From contig NZ_QBLC01000003.1 of NCBI RefSeq assembly GCF_003052295.1, positions 124,001-188,000 of the forward strand: 64,000 nucleotides of DNA, written 5' to 3'. This DNA comes from Trichococcus paludicola. Lineage in GTDB: Bacteria; Bacillota; Bacilli; Lactobacillales; Aerococcaceae. This document shows, one piece after another, positions 8,897 through 17,480 of the stretch (the first letter of the stretch is position 1; every line of letters begins with the position of its first letter). The translations under genes were made by a program, and so were the position numbers. The notes under the pieces are model-generated. The model was not told where the DNA came from, did not search any database, and saw only the letters and a list, made by a program, of their open reading frames with translations.

Positions 8897-9856
8897 ATGA
8901 CAGAGAATACGTACAGAACTTTCACACTCAGCGATAAGGTAACCGTTGAGCAGGTCACTTTTAAAAATCGTTATGGCATAACCGTCGCGGCGGACCTATA
9001 TTTATCAAAAGACATCGACACATCCCAAAAATATCCTGCCCTTATCGTCGGCACCCCGTACGGTGGCGTCAAGGAGCAAGGCGCAGGAATCTATGCACAG
9101 AATATGGCGGAACGCGGATTTGTGGCGATTGCGTTTGATGAATCCTATAACGGAGAGAGCAGCGGAGCACCTAGACACGTATCGTCACCGGACATTTTTG
9201 CTGAAGATTTCAGTGCGGCTGTTGACTTTATCGGCACGCGTCCTTTTGTGGACAGAAATAAAATCGGTGTGATCGGCATCTGCGGCAGCGGCGGTTTTGC
9301 AGTGACGGCAGCGCAGGTCGACACGCGGATCAAAGCGGTTGCGACCGTCAGCATGTACGATATGAGCCGGGTGATGCGCTATGGCTGGGCAGACAGCATG
9401 ACGGATGAACAACGCACACAGCTGTTTGACCAACTGGGTGAACAACGCTGGAAAGATTTCCAGGGCGATGAACCGGAATTGACGCCGGCCTTCCCAAGCG
9501 AGCCGGTGGATTCCATCCCTGAAGGAATGGATCCGATCAGCAGTGAATTCTTCGGCTATTATGCGATGAAACGCGGCTTCCATCCGAACTCGATCGGTGC
9601 CTTCACAAAGACGAGCGCCATGGCTTTCATGAACTTCCCATTGATGAACTACATCCAGACGATTTCTCCTAGACCGATCCTGTTCATCATCGGTGAGCAT
9701 GCGCATTCGCGATATTTCAGTGAGGATGCCTACAAAATGGCGGCCGAACCGAAAGAACTGTATGAAATTGCCGGCGCCGGTCACGTGGATCTGTACGACA
9801 GAACGGATCTGATTCCGTTCGATAAACTTGAGTCGTTCTTTACGGAAAATTTGTAA
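8897..9856 (+). CDS. Alpha/beta hydrolase, dienelactone-hydrolase/YcjY-like
   Basis: A 319-residue cytoplasmic alpha/beta hydrolase. The N-terminal strands, the P-Y-G-G oxyanion loop (residues 54-57) and the nucleophile elbow at 127-133 (GICGSGG) are clear; the C-terminal catalytic His is in G-A-G-H-V-D. The elbow offers Cys129 in the usual nucleophile place, with Ser131 two residues on, as in proteins related to dienelactone hydrolase. The substrate is unknown. TTGGAGG precedes the ATG, and a MerR-type promoter lies about 65 bases upstream, so it is probably induced by a stress or xenobiotic. Confidence 0.85.
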   Translation: MTENTYRTFTLSDKVTVEQVTFKNRYGITVAADLYLSKDIDTSQKYPALIVGTPYGGVKEQGAGIYAQNMAERGFVAIAFDESYNGESSGAPRHVSSPDIFAEDFSAAVDFIGTRPFVDRNKIGVIGICGSGGFAVTAAQVDTRIKAVATVSMYDMSRVMRYGWADSMTDEQRTQLFDQLGEQRWKDFQGDEPELTPAFPSEPVDSIPEGMDPISSEFFGYYAMKRGFHPNSIGAFTKTSAMAFMNFPLMNYIQTISPRPILFIIGEHAHSRYFSEDAYKMAAEPKELYEIAGAGHVDLYDRTDLIPFDKLESFFTENL

Positions 9857-9871
9857 AAAGATGCGGATCAG

Positions 9872-10438
9872 ATGAAAAAACCTAAACAAGTTGATTTTAT
9901 TTTTACGTGCGTATTTTATGTGTTTTTGCTGACTGGATGCACCATTAGTCCGCCATCAGATGAGGCTTCATTATCGGCCTCTTCAGAAAGAGCAAATACT
10001 TTCTCGCTGTTAGAACAGGGAGACGCCGGACTTGTTGCAGAAACAGACCAAATGCTCATCGAACCAAGTCCACAAGAAAGGGATGACTCCATGTCAATGA
10101 TGACGATTCAAGTCGGAAATACCCGATATACTGTGTCGCTGGATAACAATGCGGCAATGCAGGCACTGACCCAAAAGTTGCCGATGACTCTAAAAATGGA
10201 TGAACTGAATGGGAATGAAAAATTTTATTATCTTTCGGAAACCTTGCCGACGGACTCCAAAAGAGTTGGCAGCATCAAGGCCGGGGATGTGATGTTGTAC
10301 GGTTCCGACTGTTTGGTGATTTTCTACAAAGATTTTTCGACCTCTTACAGCTACACCCCAATCGGCCGGATTGAAGACCCCGCTGGACTTTCCCAAAATC
10401 TGGGACGAGGGAGTGTCGAGGTCACGTTTAGTAACTGA
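9872..10438 (+). CDS. Lipoprotein with a cyclophilin-like domain
   Basis: A 188-residue secreted lipoprotein. Residues 8-22 are hydrophobic and end in the lipobox L-L-T-G-C, so Cys23 or so is lipidated. A low-complexity Ser-rich linker follows. Residues about 75-188 match the cyclophilin-like fold protein family (TIQVGNTRYTVSLDNN at the start, later I-K-A-G-D-V-M-L-Y-G and G-R-I-E-D-P). These domains are not known to be active proline isomerases. It follows the hydrolase by 15 bases and probably shares its transcript. Confidence 0.75.
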   Translation: MKKPKQVDFIFTCVFYVFLLTGCTISPPSDEASLSASSERANTFSLLEQGDAGLVAETDQMLIEPSPQERDDSMSMMTIQVGNTRYTVSLDNNAAMQALTQKLPMTLKMDELNGNEKFYYLSETLPTDSKRVGSIKAGDVMLYGSDCLVIFYKDFSTSYSYTPIGRIEDPAGLSQNLGRGSVEVTFSN

Positions 10439-10458
10439 AAATAGACTATAAATCAGAG

Positions 10459-10489
10459 AAAAGCTGTCTAATTTTGGACAGCTTTTTTG
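10459..10489 (+). terminator. Terminator after the cyclophilin-like lipoprotein
   Basis: AAAAGCTGTC and GACAGCTTTT pair around a short loop, with T6 at the end. Confidence 0.85.
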
Positions 10490-10634
10490 CATCGTGTTAC
10501 TCGAATTATACTGAGGATTAGTCCCTGTATTCATTGGTGAAGGTGGAATGGATGAAATGCCTTCAAATGGTGTACACTAGTATCAGGGATTAAATCAAGC
10601 AGATAAAATTTACTGATAATGAGGTAGAGGAATC

Positions 10635-11711
10635 ATGACTGATAGATTAATTAATTTAGGATTCTCGGACAGGTTCGTGCAGGAGGCGACCCTTTATCCG
10701 GACCTGCATCCGGCAAGAGTCATCGCGCAATACAAGGAATTGTACCGAGTGGCGACCGCTGAATCGGAAATGCTGGCGGAAATATCAGGGAAAATGCGCC
10801 ATGCTGCAGTCGAAATGTCGGACTATCCGGCAGTCGGCGACTTTGTGATGATCGACCGGAATGAGGGAAGCCAGGATCATGCCATCATCCACCACACTCT
10901 GACAAGGAAAAGCGTCTTTATCCGGAAAGCAGCTGGCAAGGCGCATGACGTCCAGGTTGTGGCGGCGAACATCGACATTGTCTTCATCTGCATGTCACTC
11001 AACAATGACTTCAATCTGCGGAGGCTGGAACGCTACCTGGCGATCGCGTGGGACAGCGGGGCAACGCCGGTGATCGTGCTGACGAAAGCAGATCTGTGCG
11101 CAGATATCCCGGAAAAGCTGCGTGAAATCGAGACGATCGCTTTCGGGGTCGATGTGCTGGTCACTTCGAGCCTGAGCGAGGACGGATATACGGCTGTCCT
11201 GAAATACATCACACTGGGTCAGACCGTCGTTTTCATCGGCTCATCCGGTGTGGGAAAGTCAACCTTGATCAACCGGATCCTTGGGGAAGAACTGAATGAA
11301 ACGCGGGAAATCAGAAGAGATGACAAAGGTCGGCACGCGACCACAAACCGGGAGTTGTTCCTCATACCCACTGGCGGTTGCATCATCGATACGCCGGGCA
11401 TGCGCGAACTCGGTTTGGAAAGCGCCAACCTGGCGAGGACGTTTGTCGACATCGATGAATTGGCAGAACAATGCAAATTCAAAGATTGCAAGCATGAGAA
11501 CGAGCCAGGCTGCATGGTCAGGAAGGCCATAGAGGATGGCGCACTGACCGAAGAACGGCTGCAGAGCTACCTAAAGCTCAAGAAGGAAGCCAAATACGAG
11601 GGCATGAATTCCAAACAGATCGAAAAAGAGAAAATCAGCACCATGTTTTCCGACTTCGGAGGCATCAAGAACGCCAAGCGGTACATCAAATCAAAAGATA
11701 AGGGTAAATAA
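10635..11711 (+). CDS. rsgA: Ribosome small-subunit GTPase RsgA (YjeQ family)
   Basis: A 358-residue circularly permuted GTPase that acts in late maturation of the 30S ribosomal subunit. The G motifs appear in the permuted order: T-K-A-D at 150-153, then the P-loop GSSGVGKST at 202-210, then D-T-P-G at 252-255. A C-terminal cysteine/histidine cluster (C-x4-C-x-H with a later Cys in PGC) would bind zinc. The family is about 300 residues in the classic form; this longer form with a divergent N-terminus is common as a second RsgA-like copy in Firmicutes. It is followed at 20 bases by a DsrE-like gene. Confidence 0.9.
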   Translation: MTDRLINLGFSDRFVQEATLYPDLHPARVIAQYKELYRVATAESEMLAEISGKMRHAAVEMSDYPAVGDFVMIDRNEGSQDHAIIHHTLTRKSVFIRKAAGKAHDVQVVAANIDIVFICMSLNNDFNLRRLERYLAIAWDSGATPVIVLTKADLCADIPEKLREIETIAFGVDVLVTSSLSEDGYTAVLKYITLGQTVVFIGSSGVGKSTLINRILGEELNETREIRRDDKGRHATTNRELFLIPTGGCIIDTPGMRELGLESANLARTFVDIDELAEQCKFKDCKHENEPGCMVRKAIEDGALTEERLQSYLKLKKEAKYEGMNSKQIEKEKISTMFSDFGGIKNAKRYIKSKDKGK

Positions 11712-11731
11712 TAAAATTTGGAGGAATCACA

Positions 11732-12052
11732 ATGAAATTAGGAATCATCATCGAAACAAAGGAATATGAAAAATCTTGGAACGCCATGAGGTTCGCAGTG
11801 ACCGCGAAGAAGACCGGACATGAAGTGAAAGTCTTCCTGATGGGAGAAGCAGTTGAAATCGAAAACATGACCCACGAAACATACGATGTAGCCGCGCAAG
11901 TGCAAGCTTTTGACGAACTGAATGGTGAAATATTGGCTTGTGGAACGTGCCTACAGTCGCGCAACATGGAAGGCTCGGATGTTTGCCCCATCAGCACCAT
12001 GATCGATTGCGTCCAAATGGTCGAATGGGCGGATAAGGTTGTTACTTTCTGA
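11732..12052 (+). CDS. DsrE-family protein
   Basis: A 106-residue soluble protein of the DsrE/DsrF sulfur-relay fold. The strand-helix start (KLGIIIETKEYEKSWNAMRF) and the conserved cysteine region A-C-G-T-C-L-Q-S-R near residues 70-78 are present. Members carry persulfide sulfur or bind small ligands. GGAGG lies before the ATG and only 20 bases separate it from rsgA, so they are likely co-transcribed. A second Cys lies in V-C-P-I-S-T. Confidence 0.8.
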   Translation: MKLGIIIETKEYEKSWNAMRFAVTAKKTGHEVKVFLMGEAVEIENMTHETYDVAAQVQAFDELNGEILACGTCLQSRNMEGSDVCPISTMIDCVQMVEWADKVVTF

Positions 12053-12231
12053 AAAAAAACTAGAATCCAAGCACTTCGGCACATTATGTACCTTTAAATG
12101 TGCAGAAGCATAAATCCTTCAGGCAGAAAGAGCGGGATGGCGAGGGTCAGAAAAGGTGAATCTTTTTTGAAAATACACTGGCAAAAATCCTAGGAAATCA
12201 TCATAATATTAATTATAGAAATTTCAACTTG

Positions 12232-12282
12232 TATAATGGATCAGCGTGAGATCACTTTTGTGATCTCACGCATTTTTTTTGC
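12232..12282 (+). terminator. Perfect hairpin with T-run, preceded by a TATAAT
   Basis: A perfect 12-base stem (12244-12255 with 12260-12271), loop TTTT, then T8. It can terminate the rsgA-dsrE transcript. A TATAAT at 12232-12237 lies so close that transcription from it would begin at the stem itself. A second weaker hairpin (12074-12108) stands between dsrE and this site. Confidence 0.8.
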
Positions 12283-12304
12283 CTGAAATTTCGAAATAAA
12301 AGAA

Positions 12305-12697
12305 ATGGGATTCCGAATGGACGTATGGTTGAACGTCTTGAAAGTGATTCCGCTGATTTGGTGCAGCGTCATCGCACTCGTTTTGATTACATATAAACCG
12401 GCTGAGTTTATGACCGACAAGCTGGTCAAAGAAGGCGATAGCTTCAATGCGCACATCATCGTGAATATCCTGTACATAGTTTTCCTGATGTCGATATTCA
12501 TGACCGTAATCGGCACATGGATCCGCAGCAGACATGTCAGCATCGAACCGATCCGGACATTTTTCTACAAATGGCCGCGCAACTTTGTCATTTCGTTTGC
12601 GATAGAAGCATTGGTTGCCCCACCGATTGCCAGAACAATTTTGCTTAAGTTGCATCAGATTAAGGATGCGAAAAGAAACAGTGAACTAGCAGCGTAA
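12305..12697 (+). CDS. DUF2798-like small membrane protein
   Basis: A 130-residue protein with three or four hydrophobic segments arranged as a weak twofold repeat, ending with W-P-R-N-F-V-I-S-F-A-I-E and a P-P-I-A-R motif, which resembles DUF2798 proteins. Function is unknown in that family. The start is unclear: ATG at 12305 has little in the way of a ribosome binding site; ATG at 12317 is an alternative with GGGA before it. It lies directly behind a strong hairpin, so it may need its own promoter. Confidence 0.55.
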   Translation: MGFRMDVWLNVLKVIPLIWCSVIALVLITYKPAEFMTDKLVKEGDSFNAHIIVNILYIVFLMSIFMTVIGTWIRSRHVSIEPIRTFFYKWPRNFVISFAIEALVAPPIARTILLKLHQIKDAKRNSELAA

Positions 12698-12973
12698 TGG
12701 GATAAGGATGTCTGCATATAAGGGGAAAGTATCTTCTTCGTGAAGGTGCTTTTTTTGCTTTTATGCTGATGAACTGATTGGGCGGCACTGGTGGTATGAG
12801 AATCTGTCGTAGGAATTGTCCGAAAAATCCAAATCAATAACATCAAATGCAAGGGCTTAAGCATTTGATTACAGAAGTGGTAAAATGAACATATAAGAAT
12901 CCACAGTAAAAATGAAGGTAATAGGCAGCGATTAAATAATCATCCAAGTATTTTATACAGAAGGGGAATTGCT

Positions 12974-13576
12974 ATGGGGAAAAATCGGCTTGAAGCATTC
13001 AGCGATGGTGTGTTGGCAATTATCATCACCATTATGGTTCTGGAATTGAAGATTCCGGAGGAGCAAGGGATAGAGGCGCTTTTGTTGATGGTTTCAACGT
13101 TTTTGAGCTATGTACTTAGCTTTATCTATGTTGGGATTTACTGGAATAATCACCATCATCTGCTGCATACTCTTCACAGGGTGACTGGACCTATTCTCTG
13201 GGCTAATCTGCATCTACTTTTTTGGTTGTCCCTGTTTCCTTTCGCATCGGGATGGATGGGAGCGAACCCTTCTGCCGCAGTGCCCTCAGTGCTATATGGA
13301 ATGGTGTTGCTTATGGCTTCGATTGCCTATCATGTATTGCAAAAACTGATCATCAATACTGAAGGGGGTAATTCGATACTTAAACAAGCCATCGGAAAAG
13401 ACAGAAAGGGGAAAATATCCATGTTAGCCCACATTGCAGCAGCTGGTTTAGCAATGATACAACCTTGGGTTGCCCAGGCACTGTACGCTATTGTGGCATT
13501 GCTCTGGTTAATCCCTGATAGGAGAATTGAGCGCATGTTGTACAATACCGAAGAGGAAGGGAAATCAATAAAATAA
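12974..13576 (+). CDS. TMEM175-family potassium channel-like protein (DUF1211)
   Basis: A 200-residue, roughly six-pass membrane protein with the TMEM175 signature at its start, R-L-E-A-F-S-D-G-V-L-A-I-I-I-T-I, in which the F-S-D motif lines the pore helix. Bacterial members form tetrameric K+-selective channels without the usual selectivity filter. Length suits the single-repeat bacterial form. AGAAGGGG precedes the ATG. A terminator follows. Confidence 0.85.
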   Translation: MGKNRLEAFSDGVLAIIITIMVLELKIPEEQGIEALLLMVSTFLSYVLSFIYVGIYWNNHHHLLHTLHRVTGPILWANLHLLFWLSLFPFASGWMGANPSAAVPSVLYGMVLLMASIAYHVLQKLIINTEGGNSILKQAIGKDRKGKISMLAHIAAAGLAMIQPWVAQALYAIVALLWLIPDRRIERMLYNTEEEGKSIK

Positions 13577-13660
13577 ATGATAGTTTCAATCCATCAAGCT
13601 GGATGATTTAGCAGCGGCATTGTTTGAGTTAACAGCTGAATCCAAGTGCAACAAAAAAGG

Positions 13661-13704
13661 ACGCAACGACAATCTGAATTTCTGACTGTCCTTGCGTTTT
13701 TTTT
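13661..13704 (+). terminator. Terminator after the TMEM175-like gene
   Basis: ACGCAACGACAATC pairs with GACTGTCCTTGCGT with two mismatches; T8 follows. Confidence 0.8.
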
Positions 13705-13801
13705 ACAAACATACCTTTTTGTGCCTAATTTACAACCTCAAAATTCGTGCTAGACTGATGAAAAGAACAGTACAAATCAATCATCCAAAGGGGAATAAAG
13801 C

Positions 13802-14338
13802 ATGAACATAGCCATGGAAGCAGAGAACTTTATCGCAGTGAATTACTTTATCGACAACCTCGATTTTGACGGAAACGAAGTGCTCAGAATCATAAAAGAT
13901 CCGAAAATTGAAACTTTTGAGCCGTCTTTTGCCGGACGCGCCGGAATTCGCCAGAGGCTTCCTTGGCATTGCATTCTGCATCGATGAGAACAATGAGCAT
14001 TTCGAATCGTTGTATATTCGCCCGACGAACGGCAGGGATGAAAACCAGTTGAGAAGGAACCGATCCACACAATATTTCTCTTACCCTGACTACAAATTCG
14101 ACAGATTCAGAACCGAAAGCCCAGGGGAATACGAATCCTACGCCGACATGGGTCTGGATGAATGCATCGACCTAAAAATCAAAGTGGCTGGGGAACATGC
14201 GAGTTTTACGTAAACAATTCAAAATATCTCGTATTGGTGGTTAATGACCTGAAAAATGGTCCGCATGCGGAAGGTGCCATCGCACTTTGGGTCGAAGAAT
14301 GCACGGAAGGATTTTTCAAGGACTTTAAGGTCTATTGA
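13802..14338 (+). pseudogene. Broken DUF1080/concanavalin-like domain gene
   Basis: The protein can be followed only by changing frame twice. The first part (13802 to about 13918) reads MNIAMEAENFIAVNYF and breaks off after D-P-K-I-E. The second (about 13916-14208) reads LLSRLLPDAPEFARGF and Y-I-R-P-T-N-G-R. The third (about 14210-14338) reads Y-V-N-N-S-K-Y-L-V-L-V-V-N-D-L and ends G-F-F-K-D-F-K-V-Y. The order and spacing match sugar-binding-like proteins of the DUF1080 group. The first break also seems to have lost some 15-20 codons; the second needs one extra T near 14209. Two independent lesions argue for a true pseudogene. Confidence 0.75.
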
Positions 14339-14626
14339 TCACTTTTCCTTGCGGTCGTGCCCTTTCATCATCATTGGCATCATCACAAACATCATAATCG
14401 GACAGATTAGCGGCGCGATGCTCAGCAGAATTCCTTGATAGCCGATCAGCGGCAGGACGAACAGCAACAACAGCGGCAAGCCGCAGCATAAAGCCAAGTG
14501 CAGGAAGTGTTTTTTGTGGCTGTGCTTTGATGCTTTTGCATCGTTGCGGTCATGTATGTTTTGCTGATCAACGGATTCTGTTGGGAGGTTCTTTTCTTCT
14601 GGTTTATTATTTTTGCAACAATTCAT
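14339..14626 (-). CDS. Small Cys/His-containing membrane protein
   Basis: A 95-residue protein. The first 40 residues are polar with a Cys pair (MNCCKN) and several His; residues about 45-88 form two hydrophobic segments with C-C-G-L-P and a Met-rich end (MMFVMMPMMMKGHD). Similar short proteins in Firmicutes are unassigned. Cys, His and Met enrichment hints at metal contact, but this is inference. AAGGAGATGA precedes the ATG. It abuts the end of the broken gene on the other strand. Confidence 0.6.
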   Translation of the reverse strand: MNCCKNNKPEEKNLPTESVDQQNIHDRNDAKASKHSHKKHFLHLALCCGLPLLLLFVLPLIGYQGILLSIAPLICPIMMFVMMPMMMKGHDRKEK

Positions 14627-14746
14627 ATAGTCATCTCCTTATTAACTTAATTTAATATAGTTATACACCTTCAATGTGTGGATGATATGTAGATAGTGAT
14701 TTCTCAATTATATTGGATACAGAAATTTAGAAAAGGAGGACTTCCT

Positions 14747-15574
14747 ATGTTGGGCGCAATCATTGGGGATATCGTCGGATCCCGTTTCGAATGGCATAAC
14801 CATAAAGACAAGGAGTTTGAACTATTCACGGAAGATTGCCGGTTGACGGACGACAGCATCATGACGCTAGCGGTCGCCAAGGCACTGATGGAGACGGAGA
14901 ATGCAATGGAATCCGTGGCCAGTAGGCAGGAACGAAACAGTGAATATTATGTCTTGTTGGAAAAAATGAGCATCCAACACATGCAAGCGTTCGGCCGTCG
15001 CTTTCCTGATTGCGGCTTCAGCCGGGCGTTCTACCAATGGATCATCAGCGACAATCCTCAACCATACCACAGTTTCGGCAACGGCGCGGCCATGCGGATC
15101 AGCCCGGTTGCGTATGTCGGCAGAACCCAAAAAGAGATCCAACATTTTTCCGAAACCGTAACGGGTGTGTCACACAACCACGCAGAAGGCTTGAAGGGTG
15201 CGGAAGCAACGGCAACAGTGATCTTTATGGCACGAAAAGGCGCTTCGAAAGACGAAATCAAAAACAGGATTGCGGACGAGTATTACCCGCTGGATAGAAT
15301 AAGGGACTCCTACCGCTTCACTACGGATTGCCAAGCAACGGTTCCTCAAGCAATTGAGGCCTTTCTGGAATCCACTTCGTTTGAGGATGCCATCCGCAAT
15401 GCGGTTTCAATTGGCGGAGACAGCGATACACTGGCCGCCATTGCTGGTGCACTCGCGGAAGCTTTTTATGGCATTCCGGAACCAATCAAAGAACGTGCAT
15501 TGAGCTATTTTGATGCGGAACTGCTCTCGGTATATGAGGATTGGGTTCGGTTCATAAAATACATAAATCAGTAA
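14747..15574 (+). CDS. ADP-ribosylglycohydrolase family protein
   Basis: A 275-residue soluble hydrolase of the ADP-ribosylglycohydrolase (DraG/ARH) family. The binuclear magnesium site is visible: T-D-D-S near residue 28-31 and G-G-D-S-D-T near residue 225. The family start G-A-I-I-G-D-I-V-G-S-R and the S-H-N-H-A-E-G turn are present. Such enzymes remove ADP-ribose from proteins or small molecules. AAAGGAGG before ATG 14747 sets the start. No partner ADP-ribosyltransferase is seen nearby. Confidence 0.88.
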   Translation: MLGAIIGDIVGSRFEWHNHKDKEFELFTEDCRLTDDSIMTLAVAKALMETENAMESVASRQERNSEYYVLLEKMSIQHMQAFGRRFPDCGFSRAFYQWIISDNPQPYHSFGNGAAMRISPVAYVGRTQKEIQHFSETVTGVSHNHAEGLKGAEATATVIFMARKGASKDEIKNRIADEYYPLDRIRDSYRFTTDCQATVPQAIEAFLESTSFEDAIRNAVSIGGDSDTLAAIAGALAEAFYGIPEPIKERALSYFDAELLSVYEDWVRFIKYINQ

Positions 15575-15576
15575 CC

Positions 15577-15624
15577 AAAAGGAAAGCCTATGGATCAATA
15601 GTTGATCTCCAGGCTTTCCTTTTG
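15577..15624 (+). terminator. Terminator after the ADP-ribosylglycohydrolase gene
   Basis: GGAAAGCCT and AGGCTTTCC pair, with GATCAA and TTGATC extending the stem inside; T4 follows. Confidence 0.8.
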
Positions 15625-15657
15625 CGTCCACCTAATTCGATATTTTAATTAACTATT

Positions 15658-15707
15658 TTTTCACAAACTTTACAGAAAACATAAATGCTATTAACAAGAA
15701 AATGACA
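15658..15707 (+). promoter_or_regulatory. Candidate PhoP box before the alkaline phosphatase gene
   Basis: Five hexamers in one phase of 11 bases: TTTTCA (15658), TTTACA (15669), CATAAA (15680), TTAACA (15691) and ATGACA (15702). PhoP of Gram-positive bacteria binds direct repeats of TT(A/T/C)ACA with about this spacing. The gene behind it encodes a secreted alkaline phosphatase, the classic PhoP target. Confidence 0.65.
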
Positions 15708-15787
15708 TTCGAGGAGTACACTGAAATAGAAAGCGAAAGAAACAAGCAAGTTATTTTTAGGTAAGCGATATGAGGAGGAATTGTAAT

Positions 15788-17182
15788 ATGGTAAACAAAA
15801 GAATCAGAAGAACAATTACGGCAGCTTTGATGGCAGGGGTTATGAGCACAGCGACGGTTGTTCCGGTTATGGCTGCCTCAAACAACAATGCGAATTTGAC
15901 CGGCAACGGCAAAGATGTCAAGAATGTCATTCTGATGATTTCCGATGGCTGGGGATACAACCAAATTTTAGCGACGGATTACTATACCGAAGGGAAAGCA
16001 GGCACGCAAGTATACGAAAACTTCCCGACACAATTGGCTTTGAGCACTTATTCGCTGGGAGATCTAACGACGGCAGACAATGCTGAGGGTGTATACGATC
16101 CTACTACTGTATGGGAAAATTTCAACACTTTGATGAATAACCCAACAGACTCCGCCGCTGCCGGTACAGCGATGTCAACAGGCGTGAAAACCTATGATGC
16201 CGCAATCGGTGTCGATGAGCAACCAGAAGATTTGACGCATATGACACAAGATTTCGAATCGCAAGGCAAAGCGACTGGTGTAGTCAGTTCTGTGGAATTC
16301 AGCCATGCGACGCCAGCAAGTTTCGTGGCGCATCATGAGAGCCGCAATGATTACAGCATTTTGGCGAACGAAATGATCAAGGATAGCGCGACAGACGTCA
16401 TCATGGGTGCCGGAAATCCGCTGTATACCGATAATGGGGATGCTGCAGCCGTTCCGAACTACAAATATGTGGGTGGAGCAGCTACGTGGAATGGATTGGT
16501 TGACGGTACTTTGGATGTTTCCGATGCGGACGGGGATGGGATTGATGATGCCTGGACACTGATCCAAAGCAAAGAGGACTTCGAAGCGCTTCAAACCGGA
16601 GAAACAGCAAGCCGCGTCATCGGCGTGCCGGAAGTCTATACGACCTTGCAGCAAGCAAGAGGTGGAGATACGCAAGCCGGTGCTTATGCAGTGGAGCAAA
16701 ACAGCAACGTGCCTGGCCTTGATGTGATGACTACAGGTGCTTTGAATGTCTTGGAAAATGACGAAGACGGCTTCTTCCTGATGGTCGAAGGCGGAGCGAT
16801 TGACTGGGCAGGGCATGCCAATCAGAGCGGACGTCTGATCGAAGAACAAGCAGCCTTCAATAATTCCGTAGAAGCTGTCTACGATTGGGTAGCAGAAAAC
16901 AGCAACTGGGGCGAAACGCTGCTGATCGTTACCGGAGACCATGAGACCGGCTATCTGACGGGAACAGAAGGCGTGTATGATGAAGTGGTGAACAACGGAA
17001 CAGGCGTGATGCCGACGATGGCATGGAATTCCGGGAGCCATACCAACCAATTGATTCCTTTCTATGCGAAGGGTGCAGGGGCAGAAATCTTCAAGAAAGT
17101 TGCCGACGAAACGGATACTGTAAGAGGCGCTTACCTGGATAATACGGAGATTTCCGAAGTCATCCGCGCATTGATTGATTAA
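15788..17182 (+). CDS. phoA: Secreted alkaline phosphatase
   Basis: A 464-residue extracellular phosphomonoesterase that frees phosphate from organic esters. A signal peptide occupies residues 1-29 (KRIRR, a hydrophobic core, A-A at the end). The metal-binding Asp53 lies in ISDGWG, the nucleophile Ser122 in T-D-S-A-A-A-G-T-A, and the other zinc and magnesium ligands in VEGGAIDWAGHANQ and T-G-D-H-E-T-G. GAGGAGG before ATG 15788 sets the start. Phased PhoP-like repeats upstream suggest induction by phosphate starvation, together with the phn genes at 35-46 kb. Confidence 0.92.
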   Translation: MVNKRIRRTITAALMAGVMSTATVVPVMAASNNNANLTGNGKDVKNVILMISDGWGYNQILATDYYTEGKAGTQVYENFPTQLALSTYSLGDLTTADNAEGVYDPTTVWENFNTLMNNPTDSAAAGTAMSTGVKTYDAAIGVDEQPEDLTHMTQDFESQGKATGVVSSVEFSHATPASFVAHHESRNDYSILANEMIKDSATDVIMGAGNPLYTDNGDAAAVPNYKYVGGAATWNGLVDGTLDVSDADGDGIDDAWTLIQSKEDFEALQTGETASRVIGVPEVYTTLQQARGGDTQAGAYAVEQNSNVPGLDVMTTGALNVLENDEDGFFLMVEGGAIDWAGHANQSGRLIEEQAAFNNSVEAVYDWVAENSNWGETLLIVTGDHETGYLTGTEGVYDEVVNNGTGVMPTMAWNSGSHTNQLIPFYAKGAGAEIFKKVADETDTVRGAYLDNTEISEVIRALID

Positions 17183-17236
17183 CCAATAGAGCGAAGCTGA
17201 GGAACTATAATCCAGGGTTATCCAAAAAAAACTTAT

Positions 17237-17266
17237 TAGACGTCCTCGATGCAGGACGTCTTTTTT
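17237..17266 (+). terminator. Terminator after phoA
   Basis: GACGTCCT pairs with AGGACGTC around six bases; T6 follows. Confidence 0.88.
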
Positions 17267-17318
17267 ATTTGCCCTTTGTAATTCCCTTACGAGGGATAGC
17301 TATACGTGATACCTTGGC

Positions 17319-17360
17319 GGGCGGTATGTTATAATGAGACCGAAAAATAGCGGTTGCAAA
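17319..17360 (+). promoter_or_regulatory. Extended -10 promoter with conserved leader (copy 2)
   Basis: TATGT precedes TATAAT (17330-17335); 16 bases later comes GGTTGCAAA (17352-17360). The same layout is found at 3544 and 22638. Confidence 0.5.
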
Positions 17361-17480
17361 TATGGGGTAAATGATGCTCGAAGCGGTATTGCATACAATA
17401 ATTTGGATGACACAAATACCAATTTGGACCTACAGGTGGTCTCAGATAAACCCATATTTTTGCGAGGGAGGAACGATGAA

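Noticed and set aside
9185-9889. 234-codon minus-strand frame
   Set aside because: Shadow of the alpha/beta hydrolase gene; composition rich in His, Arg and Phe as is usual for antisense frames.
12074-12108. Hairpin between dsrE and the terminator as a riboswitch
   Set aside because: A single imperfect stem with no conserved core; the strong terminator further on explains transcript ending.
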